Positions 49,086-56,795 of a DNA stretch of 64,000 nucleotides are shown here, one piece after another. The stretch is from Arthrobacter sp. ISL-72 (GTDB taxonomy: Bacteria; Actinomycetota; Actinomycetes; Actinomycetales; Micrococcaceae): assembly GCF_018613755.1 (NCBI RefSeq), contig NZ_JAGGPP010000034.1, positions 1 through 64,000 of the forward strand, written 5' to 3'. The notes beneath the pieces are model-generated. The model was not told where the DNA came from, made no database searches, and saw only the letters and a list, made by a program, of their open reading frames with translations. The translations under genes and the position numbers were made by a program. Numbering within the stretch: the stretch's first letter is position 1; each line of letters begins with the position of its first letter.

Positions 49086-50477
49086 TCAGCGCTTGGCAAG
49101 TGCCCCTGCGACGAGGAAGGCCATTTCGAGCGACTGCATGTGGTTCAGACGGGGATCACAGACCGACTCGTAGCGGTCAAGGAAGGCTTCCTGGTCGATC
49201 GGGTCGGCGCCGCCAAGGCATTCCGCGACGTCATCACCCGTCATCTCGACGTGCAGGCCGCCCGGAACGGTTCCCAGAGAGTGGTGGACTTCGAAGAAGC
49301 CACGCACTTCGTCGATGACGTCGTCGAAGTTGCGCGTCTTGTAGCCGTTGGGCGAAGTGACCGTGTTCCCGTGCATGGGGTCGGTAACCCAAAGAACCTG
49401 GGCGCCGGAAGCCGTGACCTTCTCAACGATGGCGGGCAGCTTCTCGCGGATGTTGCCTGCGCCCATCCTGGTGATGAAGGTCAGGCGGCCGGGCTCGCGG
49501 TCCGGATCCAGCCTGTCGATAAGCCGCAGCGCGTCGTCGCCTGACGTCGAGGGTCCCAGCTTCACGCCAATAGGGTTGCGGACCCGTGACAGGAAATCGA
49601 CGTGGGCGTGATCCAGCTCGCGGGTGCGTTCGCCGATCCAGAGGAAATGTGCCGAGGTGTCGTACGGCAGCCCGGTGCGGGAATCGATGCGGGTCAGCGC
49701 GCGCTCGTAGTCGAGCAGCAGCGCCTCGTGGCTCGCGAAGAACTCCACGCGCTTCAAGGCTTCGAAGTCGGCCCCGCAGGAAGCCATGAACTGGATGGCA
49801 CGGTCAATGTCGCGGGCAAGCGACTCGTAGCGGGCATGCGCCGGGTTCTCGGTAAAGCCCTTGTTCCAGTGGTGCACCAGCCGGAGGTCGGCGAAACCGC
49901 CCTGGGTGAAGGCACGGATAAGGTTCAGCGTGGAAGCGGACGTGTGGTAGGCCTTCAGCATCCGGCCGGCGTCGTGGCCGCGGGACTCGGGGGTGAAGTC
50001 GTAGCCGTTCACGATGTCGCCGCGGTAGGCCGGGAGCGTCACGCCGTCGCGCGTTTCGTCGTTGGAGGAGCGCGGCTTGGCGAACTGGCCGGCCATGCGG
50101 CCCATCTTGATGACCGGCATGGCAGCACCATAAGTCAGGACGACGGCCATCTGCAGGATGGTCTTGACCCTGGCGCTGATCTTGTCCGCGGTTGCCGCCT
50201 CAAACGTCTCCGCACAGTCACCGCCCTGGAGCAGGAAGGCCTTTCCCTGGGCGGCGGCGGCGAGCCGTTCGCGCAGGATGTCCACTTCGCCGGCGAACAC
50301 CAGCGGCGGCAGGACGGACAGTTCCTTCACCGACGCGTCAAAAACTTCTTTGTCTTGCCAGCTGGGCTGCTGCGAAACGGGAAGTTCCCGCCAGCGGTCC
50401 AGTCCCGGATAGTTGGCGGCACCGCTCTGGGCAGTACTGGTCAGCAGGGAGGCGGGTTTTGCAGATAGCTCAGTCAC
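49086..50477 (-). CDS. aroG: Class II DAHP synthase
   Basis: First step of the shikimate pathway: condenses phosphoenolpyruvate and erythrose 4-phosphate. The 463 residues are of the plant/mycobacterial class II type (Rv2178c): FLLQGGDCAETF (metal-binding Cys), PVIKMGRMAGQFAKPRS, YRGDIVNGYDF, LLDYERALTR, HFLWIGERTRELDHAHVDFLSRVRNPIGVKLGP and VTDPMHGNT. The start is GTG. It is convergent with the kinase gene and divergent in context from the acyltransferase, which lies 64 bp upstream on the same strand. Confidence 0.97.
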   Translation of the reverse strand: MTELSAKPASLLTSTAQSGAANYPGLDRWRELPVSQQPSWQDKEVFDASVKELSVLPPLVFAGEVDILRERLAAAAQGKAFLLQGGDCAETFEAATADKISARVKTILQMAVVLTYGAAMPVIKMGRMAGQFAKPRSSNDETRDGVTLPAYRGDIVNGYDFTPESRGHDAGRMLKAYHTSASTLNLIRAFTQGGFADLRLVHHWNKGFTENPAHARYESLARDIDRAIQFMASCGADFEALKRVEFFASHEALLLDYERALTRIDSRTGLPYDTSAHFLWIGERTRELDHAHVDFLSRVRNPIGVKLGPSTSGDDALRLIDRLDPDREPGRLTFITRMGAGNIREKLPAIVEKVTASGAQVLWVTDPMHGNTVTSPNGYKTRNFDDVIDEVRGFFEVHHSLGTVPGGLHVEMTGDDVAECLGGADPIDQEAFLDRYESVCDPRLNHMQSLEMAFLVAGALAKR

Positions 50478-50541
50478 ACTACAAGACTAGTTCCCGAAAC
50501 CGGGTTTCCGCACCGCAACCGTCATTCGAACCAAACCGCCG

Positions 50542-51282
50542 TCACACTTTTCCCGGCTCCGCCGGACCGCCGCCGGCGGAGCCGTCCGAGCCGTCAGTGG
50601 GTATGCCCGCCAGCCGCAGTTTGACCACCGCGGCGTATTCGTCAACGTACTCCTGTCCGGACAGGCGCATGAGTTCGTACATGATTTCGTCGGTCACCGC
50701 CCGCTGGATCTCGCGGTCCTCCTCCATCCCGTAGTAGCGGCTGAAGTCCATCGGTTCGCCGAAGATCATCCCGATGCGCCTGATGTTCGGCATCCGTTTG
50801 CCGATGGGCTGAACTTTGTCCGTTCCGATCATGGCCACGGGAATGACCGGGACCCTTGCCTGCAGGGCCAGTTTCGCGACGCCTACTTTTCCGCGGTAAA
50901 GCCGGGAATCGGGGCTCCTGGTTCCTTCGGGATAGATGCCCAGCAGCGAGCCATGGGTGAGGACGTCCATTCCGGCGCCAAGCGAGGCCGCCGAGGCCGC
51001 TCCCCCGGACCGGTCCATGGGCAACTGGTTTGTCAGCCGGAAGAAGAGGGCCGTCAGCCTGCCTTTGACTCCCTTGCCCGTGAAATACTCGGACTTCGCC
51101 AAAAAGATCACCGGGCGCGGAACCATCAGGGGCATAAAGATGGAATCGGAGAACGACAGATGGTTCGAAGCCAGGATGGCGGCGCCTTCGGCCGGGACGT
51201 TGTCGAGCCCCTTGACCCATGGGCGGAACAGAAGCTTCAGCACCGGTCCCAGAACGAACGTCTTCATGAACCAATAAAACAC
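50542..51282 (-). CDS. 1-acyl-sn-glycerol-3-phosphate acyltransferase (PlsC family)
   Basis: Membrane-associated lysophosphatidate acyltransferase of 246 residues. The catalytic HX4D is His41-Leu-Ser-Phe-Ser-Asp46 in SNHLSFSDS. The acceptor-binding EGTRS motif is at 119-123 in YPEGTRSPD, and VPVIPVAMIGTDKVQP is the fourth block. A hydrophobic N-terminus (1-20) gives membrane contact. The acidic Gly/Pro-rich end (230-246) is not conserved. The GTG start has GGAGAGGGA upstream. It corresponds to Rv2182c. It likely works in phosphatidic acid synthesis, although other acyl acceptors are possible. Confidence 0.93.
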   Translation of the reverse strand: MFYWFMKTFVLGPVLKLLFRPWVKGLDNVPAEGAAILASNHLSFSDSIFMPLMVPRPVIFLAKSEYFTGKGVKGRLTALFFRLTNQLPMDRSGGAASAASLGAGMDVLTHGSLLGIYPEGTRSPDSRLYRGKVGVAKLALQARVPVIPVAMIGTDKVQPIGKRMPNIRRIGMIFGEPMDFSRYYGMEEDREIQRAVTDEIMYELMRLSGQEYVDEYAAVVKLRLAGIPTDGSDGSAGGGPAEPGKV

Positions 51283-51394
51283 GTGGTGTCCCTCTCCGGA
51301 CGGCGTCTGACCGGCCCTTCCCCCGGGCCCGGCCAGGACTTCAATGCAACCCTACTCTAGTGAGATTTGTGCCGAATGGTGACACGATGAGCAC

Positions 51395-52183
51395 ATGAGA
51401 GAAAGCAGCAAACGGACTGTGCCTGCCGCTTTCAGCTACCCCGGCCACGGCAGGAATGCCGTGATCGGGATTGCCATTTGCCACGGCTTCACCGGGAGTC
51501 CCCTGAGCGTCATGCCGTGGGCCCTGCACTTGGCCGAGCAGGGGTTCGCCGTCACCGTCCCGCTGCTGCCCGGACACGGTACCGACTGGCGTCAGCTCGC
51601 CCGTTCCGGCTGGCGTGAATGGGCCGGCGCGTTCGAGACCGCCTACCTGGAACTCGCGGCCAGGACTGACACCTGCTACGTGGCCGGCCTCTCCATGGGC
51701 GGGGCCGTCGCGCTGCGCACCGCGTCCCGACACCAGGTTGCCGGTGTGGCAATGGTCAACCCCGGACTCAGCTTCTACGACCCCAGGATACGGATCGTCG
51801 GCATCCTGAAGTACTTGCAGCCGACCACGCTGCCCATTGTGGAGACCAACCCCACAGCAGCCACCACCGACGATGGCGACTATACGCAGACACCGCTTGC
51901 CGCGGTTCACCAGCTGAAAAAGCTGTTTGCCGCGGCCCGCCGCCACCTGCCCCGCGTGACTGCCCCGGTGCTCGTCTTCAAGTCGGCCAGGGACGACGTG
52001 GTGCCGCCGTCGTCCCTAGCAATGATCCGGCGGCGGCTGGGGTCTGCGGACCTTAAGGTCGTACCCCTGCCCAACAGCGGCCACGTGGCTACGCTGGACA
52101 ACGACGCGCCCCTGATCTTCGAGCTTTCAAGCCGCTTTTTTCATGAGCACGCGCCGCACCGCGTATCCTCGGAGACATCATGA
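51395..52183 (+). CDS. Alpha/beta hydrolase (carboxylesterase/monoacylglycerol lipase type), copy 1
   Basis: A 262-residue cytoplasmic hydrolase of the Est30/YvaK-like type. The oxyanion motif is CHGFTGSP (29-36). The nucleophile is Ser100 in AGLSMGG. The acid is Asp200 or Asp201 in SARDDVVPP, and the base is His230 in NSGHVATLDND. It is a close paralogue of the next gene, sharing the HGFTGSP, LPGHGT, W.EL(A)R, G(L/I)SMGGA and HVATLDND blocks. Its stop overlaps the next start (ATGA). The natural substrate is unknown; short acyl esters or monoacylglycerols are typical, and the neighbouring acyltransferase and acyl-CoA ligase fit lipid turnover. Confidence 0.9.
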   Translation: MRESSKRTVPAAFSYPGHGRNAVIGIAICHGFTGSPLSVMPWALHLAEQGFAVTVPLLPGHGTDWRQLARSGWREWAGAFETAYLELAARTDTCYVAGLSMGGAVALRTASRHQVAGVAMVNPGLSFYDPRIRIVGILKYLQPTTLPIVETNPTAATTDDGDYTQTPLAAVHQLKKLFAAARRHLPRVTAPVLVFKSARDDVVPPSSLAMIRRRLGSADLKVVPLPNSGHVATLDNDAPLIFELSSRFFHEHAPHRVSSETS

Positions 52184-52977
52184 GCATCGCCGCCGACCAC
52201 AGCCCCCTGAGCAGTCCCTTTTCCGGCGACGGCCCGTCGATAGGCGTTGCTGTTTCCCATGGCTTCACCGGCAGCCCGCACGGCGTCCGGGCGTGGGCCC
52301 AGTCGCTGGCCGATGCCGGTTTGGCCGTGCGGATGCCCCTTCTGCCGGGGCACGGCACCAGCTGGCAGGAACTCGCGAGGACCCGGTGGCAGGAGTGGCA
52401 CGCCGCTTATGACGCGGCGTACCTGGAGCTTGAGGCCGAATGCGACCACGTCTTCACCGCCGGCATCTCGATGGGAGGCGCCCTGGCCCTGAGGGTGGCC
52501 GCCCTGCGTCCGGTGGCGGGAACAATTGTGGTCAATCCGGGACTTGTCATCGATGATCGCCGCGCGCCGCTCGCCGGCATCCTGAAGCTGGTCCTCAAAA
52601 GCACGCCGGCGATTGCCAATGACATCCTGAAGCCGGACATTGACGAGGGCGCCTACTCGCGCACGCCGGTGGCCGCGGCCCACGAGCTCAACAGGATGTT
52701 CAGGGACACCCTGCGGCTGCTGCCGCGGATCACAGCGCCCGTGCGGGTGTTCCGCTCAACTGTGGACCACGTGGTGTCCGATTCGAGCATCGAGGCGCTG
52801 CGCCGGGGCCTCACCAACGCCCCGCTCCAGCTGAGCGCCTTGGAAAACAGCTACCATGTAGCCACCCTGGACAATGATGCCGAGGCGATTTTCAGCGGGA
52901 CCGCGGACTTCATCCGCGCCGTGGTTCCGGGTCATGTGAACGCTTCGCCCGCCAGCCCTGAAGGAGACGGCCGATGA
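52180..52977 (+). CDS. Alpha/beta hydrolase, tandem paralogue copy 2
   Basis: A 265-residue hydrolase paralogous to the gene just upstream. The triad is Ser97 (AGISMGG), Asp196 (STVDHVVSD) and His226 (NSYHVATLDND), with the oxyanion motif SHGFTGSP (26-33). It differs from copy 1 mainly in the lid region (about 122-165), so the two may take different substrates. It is coupled at both ends by 4-bp overlaps (ATGA), making a three-gene operon with copy 1 and the following membrane protein. Confidence 0.9.
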   Translation: MSIAADHSPLSSPFSGDGPSIGVAVSHGFTGSPHGVRAWAQSLADAGLAVRMPLLPGHGTSWQELARTRWQEWHAAYDAAYLELEAECDHVFTAGISMGGALALRVAALRPVAGTIVVNPGLVIDDRRAPLAGILKLVLKSTPAIANDILKPDIDEGAYSRTPVAAAHELNRMFRDTLRLLPRITAPVRVFRSTVDHVVSDSSIEALRRGLTNAPLQLSALENSYHVATLDNDAEAIFSGTADFIRAVVPGHVNASPASPEGDGR

Positions 52978-53504
52978 CCAGATCCGACTCCAATTCCTCG
53001 GATCAAAGCGCGAACCAGGACGACGCCGTGTGGCTCGACCTGGTCTCCCGGCTCGAGGGCCGCGACACCCAGGCTGCTGCCGGGGAAGGCAGTGAACCGT
53101 CCCGGCGGCCCTTCCGCGACTTCGATCCGCTGGGCCTTGCCGGCGCCGCTCCGACTGAGCCTTCGGCATCGGAACGCCAGGGCATTGCGCATAACCGGGG
53201 GAACGCCGAGACCCAGGGCAGCGCAGAGACAGGCACCGGGCCCCGGGACTACGAGGCCGACGACGACGAGCCGTTCGTTCCCGAGGAACCTCCGAGCCTG
53301 GCCGGCACCGATCCGCTGACCATGCTGGCATGGCTGGGCGCAGTCGGCGGGCCCGTGGCCCTGGTGCTGTCCGCCATGTTCTGGCGTTCGGCTCCGCTGC
53401 TGGCCATCCTGGGGATTGTCGCCGCCTTCGTGCTGTCCGTAATCTACCTGATCATGCAGCTGCCGCAGGAAAAGGACGAGCACGACGACGGCGCCCGGGT
53501 TTAG
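52974..53504 (+). CDS. Acidic two-helix membrane protein
   Basis: A 176-residue protein of unknown function. Residues 1-110 are acidic, Ser/Gly/Asp-rich and probably disordered. Two membrane segments lie at about 116-135 and 140-161, and a short charged tail (QEKDEHDDGARV) ends it. I recognise no domain. It is translationally coupled to the two hydrolase genes and may anchor or partner them, but this is inferred only from the operon. Confidence 0.75.
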   Translation: MTRSDSNSSDQSANQDDAVWLDLVSRLEGRDTQAAAGEGSEPSRRPFRDFDPLGLAGAAPTEPSASERQGIAHNRGNAETQGSAETGTGPRDYEADDDEPFVPEEPPSLAGTDPLTMLAWLGAVGGPVALVLSAMFWRSAPLLAILGIVAAFVLSVIYLIMQLPQEKDEHDDGARV

Positions 53505-53572
53505 CGCCCGGCCCCGGTCTGGCGTTCGGCCCCGGCATGCCCCCCCCGCGGCCGTTCTTCGCTGAATTCCCG

Positions 53573-54664
53573 TTAGCCGTGCATCCGGCTGCTGACCCGG
53601 GACAGGTCGGCGGCGCCGATCAGGCCGGCGTTGGGCCCCAGTGCTGCCAGTGCGATCTCTGCTGCCGGCCGGAATCCGCGGCCGGTCAGGTTCCGGGCAA
53701 AAGCCTTCCGGGCCGGAGCCACCAGCAGCTCGCCGGCATCGCACAGGCCTCCGCCGATCACGAACTTGCCGGGATCCAGTGCGGCAGCCAGGTTGGCCAG
53801 TCCAAGTCCCAGCCACTCCCCGACGTCCTCCAGCAGTTCCCGCGACGTCGCATCCCCGGCCTCCGCCAGTTCCGTCACGATGACGCCGGTGATCCGGTCC
53901 GGCTTCCCGTCCACCGCTTTGAGGATCTCCTGTGCCACCGGGGAATTGGCGGCGGCCAGTTCCCGGGCTTCCCGGCCCAGGGCATTTCCGGAGGCGTACT
54001 GTTCCCAGCAGCCGCGGTTGCCGCATTCGCACCGGTGGCCGCCGGGCATGATGATCTGGTGGCCGAATTCGCCTGCAACGCCAAAGCGTCCGCGTTCCAG
54101 CCGGCCATCCATCACCATGGCACCGCCGATCCCCGTGCCCAGGGTGATGCAGACGAGCCTGTTCTGGCCCTGGCCCGCGCCGAAGCGCCATTCCGCCCAG
54201 GCGGCGGCATCGGCGTCGTTCGTCAGCAGGACAGGCCGGCGCAGCAGGCGCTGGAGGTTGTCCCGCAGCGGTTCGTTGCGCCAGGCGAGGTGCGGGCTGA
54301 AGAGCACCGTCCCGCCGTCGAGGTCCATCCAGCCGGCGGCGCCGATTCCCACTGACCAGATGCGGTGGCCGTGGCTCAGCTCTTCCACGAGTTCCACGAT
54401 CACCTGTTCCACCGCGCGGGGGTCATTTCCCGGGGTGGAGCGCCTGGCCTGGCTGAGGATCCGGCCTTCGGCGTCGACTACGCCGGCCGCGACTTTTGTA
54501 CCCCCGATGTCCACACCGATGGCGAGGCCTTTGCGCCCCAGCCGGAGGTGCTCGCGAAAGTTCTGGCTTGCGGCCAGCGCGTCCTGCGCGGCGGTCCTCC
54601 TGCGCCGCCAGGCCGCCTGCCGTCGGTAGGGTGCGGGCAGGTCGCCGGGCGAAGGTGTATGCAT
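53573..54664 (-). CDS. ROK family glucokinase
   Basis: ATP-dependent glucokinase of 363 residues. The core has the phosphate loop GVDIGGTKVAAG (50-61), catalytic Asp150 in LLTNDADAA, ITLGTGIGGAMVMDG, the sugar motif GEFGH (198-202) and the zinc motif CECGNRGCWE (212-221). It resembles Streptomyces GlkA and has the same neighbour type (an acyl-CoA ligase). A basic N-terminal extension of about 45 residues precedes the core. It is not seen in GlkA; I keep the ATG at 54664 as similar extensions occur in Arthrobacter relatives, but a later start is possible. Confidence 0.92.
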   Translation of the reverse strand: MHTPSPGDLPAPYRRQAAWRRRRTAAQDALAASQNFREHLRLGRKGLAIGVDIGGTKVAAGVVDAEGRILSQARRSTPGNDPRAVEQVIVELVEELSHGHRIWSVGIGAAGWMDLDGGTVLFSPHLAWRNEPLRDNLQRLLRRPVLLTNDADAAAWAEWRFGAGQGQNRLVCITLGTGIGGAMVMDGRLERGRFGVAGEFGHQIIMPGGHRCECGNRGCWEQYASGNALGREARELAAANSPVAQEILKAVDGKPDRITGVIVTELAEAGDATSRELLEDVGEWLGLGLANLAAALDPGKFVIGGGLCDAGELLVAPARKAFARNLTGRGFRPAAEIALAALGPNAGLIGAADLSRVSSRMHG

Positions 54665-54865
54665 GGTTCCTCATTCTATTGCCCGGCCCCTTTTCCGGCG
54701 CCGCAGGCCCTCCAGGACGCGGCTGCCGAGGGGCCCTGGTGGCGGTTACGGGCATTCGACCCGTAAAGTTACTCGCCAGTAGGTTTATCACGAGACACCT
54801 GTGCAAAGAGCGTACTAGTGTTAGCAGTACCCCCCTGTGGGTCTATGGATAACAAAGGAGCTATC

Positions 54866-56704
54866 GTGCGCGAATTCAATGTTCCGCCGTTGGTCAACGT
54901 ACCCCCGGAAACCAACATCACCGACCTGGTGCTGCGGCAGGCCGCCAAGGCCTCGAACCCTGCCCTGTATTCGCGCCTGGATGGCTCCGGACAATGGCAG
55001 GACGTTTCGGCCTCCGATTTCCTTGCCGACGTCCGGACCCTGGCCAAGGGCCTCATCGCCAGCGGCGTGGCTGCAGGCGACCGCGTCGGCATCATGTCGC
55101 GCACGCGGTACGAGTGGGCCTTGGTGGACTTTGCCATCTGGTTCGCGGGCGGCATCTCTGTCCCGATCTACGAAACGTCCTCCCCTTCCCAGGTGGCCTG
55201 GAACCTGGGCGACTCAGGGGCAGTTGCGGCGTTTGGCGAGGCCGCGCACCACGAGGACATCATCCGGCAGGCCGCCGCGTCCGAAGGCCTCTCCGCCCTC
55301 GCCCACGTCTGGCAGCTTGAAGGGCCGGGGCTTGACGAGCTCCGGGCCGGAGGCATCGCCGTCACCGATGAAGAACTGGAAGCCCGCAGGAGCCAGGCTT
55401 CCCTGACTGACGTCGCAACGATCATCTACACCTCCGGGACCACGGGCAGGCCCAAAGGCTGCGAACTGACCCACGGCAACTTCGTGGAGCTTTCCGAGAA
55501 TGCGCTGGCCACGTCACTGTCCGGCATCGTGAACGAGAACGCCAGGACCATCATGTTCCTGCCGCTGGCCCATGTGTTTGCCCGGTTCATCTCCGTCCTT
55601 GCGGTGGCGGCCGGCGTCACCGTGGCGCATACCCCGGACATCAAACACCTCCTGCCGGACCTGCAGAGCTACAAGCCCACGTTTATCCTCGCCGTGCCGC
55701 GCGTGTTCGAGAAGGTGTACAACTCCGCGCTCACCAAGGCCGAAGACGGCGGCAAGGGTGCCATCTTCCACAAGGCAGCCGAAACCGCCATCGCCTACTC
55801 CCGGGCGCGGCAGGCAGGTTCTGTCGGCTTGGGCCTCAAAGTCCGCCACGCCCTCTTCGACAAGCTTGTCTACGGCAAACTCCGCGCGGCCATGGGCGGC
55901 CAGGTGGCCCACGCCGTCTCCGGCGGAGGCCCGCTGGGCGAACGGCTGGGGCACTTTTTCCAGGGCATCGGCCTGCAGATCCTCGAAGGCTACGGCCTGA
56001 CCGAGACCACCGCCCCCATTACCGTCAACACGCCTTCGCTGATTCGGATCGGCACGGTGGGCGCACCCCTGCCGGGGAATGCGGTACGGATAGCGGACGA
56101 CGGCGAGATCCTCACCAAGGGCGTCTGCGTGATGCGCGGCTACTACAAGCGCGACGACCTGGCGGCGGACACCTTCGTGGACGGCTGGCTGCGGACCGGC
56201 GACGTCGGGCAGATGGACGAGGACGGATTCCTCACTATCACCGGCCGGAAGAAGGAAATCATCGTGACCGCGGGCGGCAAGAACGTGGTGCCGGCACTGC
56301 TCGAAGACCAGATCCGCGCTGACGCCCTCGTCTCCCAGGTCCTGGTGGTCGGTGACAACCGGCCGTTCATCGGTGCGCTGGTCACTGTTGATGAGGAGGC
56401 CCTGCCGGGATGGCTGCAGCGCCACGGACTGCCGGCTTCGATCACTGTTGCCGAGGCGGCGGAGCATCCGGTGGTCAAGGCAGCCGTCCAGGACCTGATT
56501 ACGCACGCGAACCAGTCCGTGTCCCAGGCGGAAGCCATCAAGTCGTTCCGGATCGTGCCGTCCGACTTCACTGAGGCATCCGGCCACCTCACGCCGTCGA
56601 TGAAGGTCAAGCGGGCCCAGGTGATGAAGGACTTCGAATCCGTCATCGAGGAAATGTATGCCGCGCCGCGCCAGGCCCGCAGCACGGCGTCCGGACAGCA
56701 CTAG
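54866..56704 (+). CDS. Long-chain fatty-acid--CoA ligase (AMP-forming)
   Basis: Activates fatty acids to acyl-CoA via an acyl-adenylate. From the GTG at 54866 (AAAGGAG five bases upstream) it has 612 residues. The P-loop IIYTSGTTGRPKGCELTH is near residue 185. The A5 motif is ILEGYGLTETTA, and the A7/A8 region is WLRTGDVGQMDEDGFLTITGRKKEIIVTAGGKNV. The terminal lysine motif is LTPSMKVKR. It is of the FadD15/bubblegum type. An in-frame ATG at 54845 has no ribosome-binding site. It is convergent with pyc. Confidence 0.94.
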   Translation: MREFNVPPLVNVPPETNITDLVLRQAAKASNPALYSRLDGSGQWQDVSASDFLADVRTLAKGLIASGVAAGDRVGIMSRTRYEWALVDFAIWFAGGISVPIYETSSPSQVAWNLGDSGAVAAFGEAAHHEDIIRQAAASEGLSALAHVWQLEGPGLDELRAGGIAVTDEELEARRSQASLTDVATIIYTSGTTGRPKGCELTHGNFVELSENALATSLSGIVNENARTIMFLPLAHVFARFISVLAVAAGVTVAHTPDIKHLLPDLQSYKPTFILAVPRVFEKVYNSALTKAEDGGKGAIFHKAAETAIAYSRARQAGSVGLGLKVRHALFDKLVYGKLRAAMGGQVAHAVSGGGPLGERLGHFFQGIGLQILEGYGLTETTAPITVNTPSLIRIGTVGAPLPGNAVRIADDGEILTKGVCVMRGYYKRDDLAADTFVDGWLRTGDVGQMDEDGFLTITGRKKEIIVTAGGKNVVPALLEDQIRADALVSQVLVVGDNRPFIGALVTVDEEALPGWLQRHGLPASITVAEAAEHPVVKAAVQDLITHANQSVSQAEAIKSFRIVPSDFTEASGHLTPSMKVKRAQVMKDFESVIEEMYAAPRQARSTASGQH

Positions 56705-56730
56705 CTACTTGCAGGCTAAGGGTTAAAACG

Positions 56731-56770
56731 AAAGGGGGGCTTCCCGGCGAATTGCCGGGAAGCCCCCTTT
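56731..56770. terminator. Bidirectional terminator between acyl-CoA ligase gene and pyc
   Basis: AAAGGGGGGCTTCCCGGC (56731-56748) pairs with GCCGGGAAGCCCCCTTT (56754-56770) with one bulged G and a 5-nt loop. A-run and T-run on each side make it work on both strands. Confidence 0.95.
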
Positions 56771-56795
56771 CATGTGTGTCCTATTACGCCGTGTC

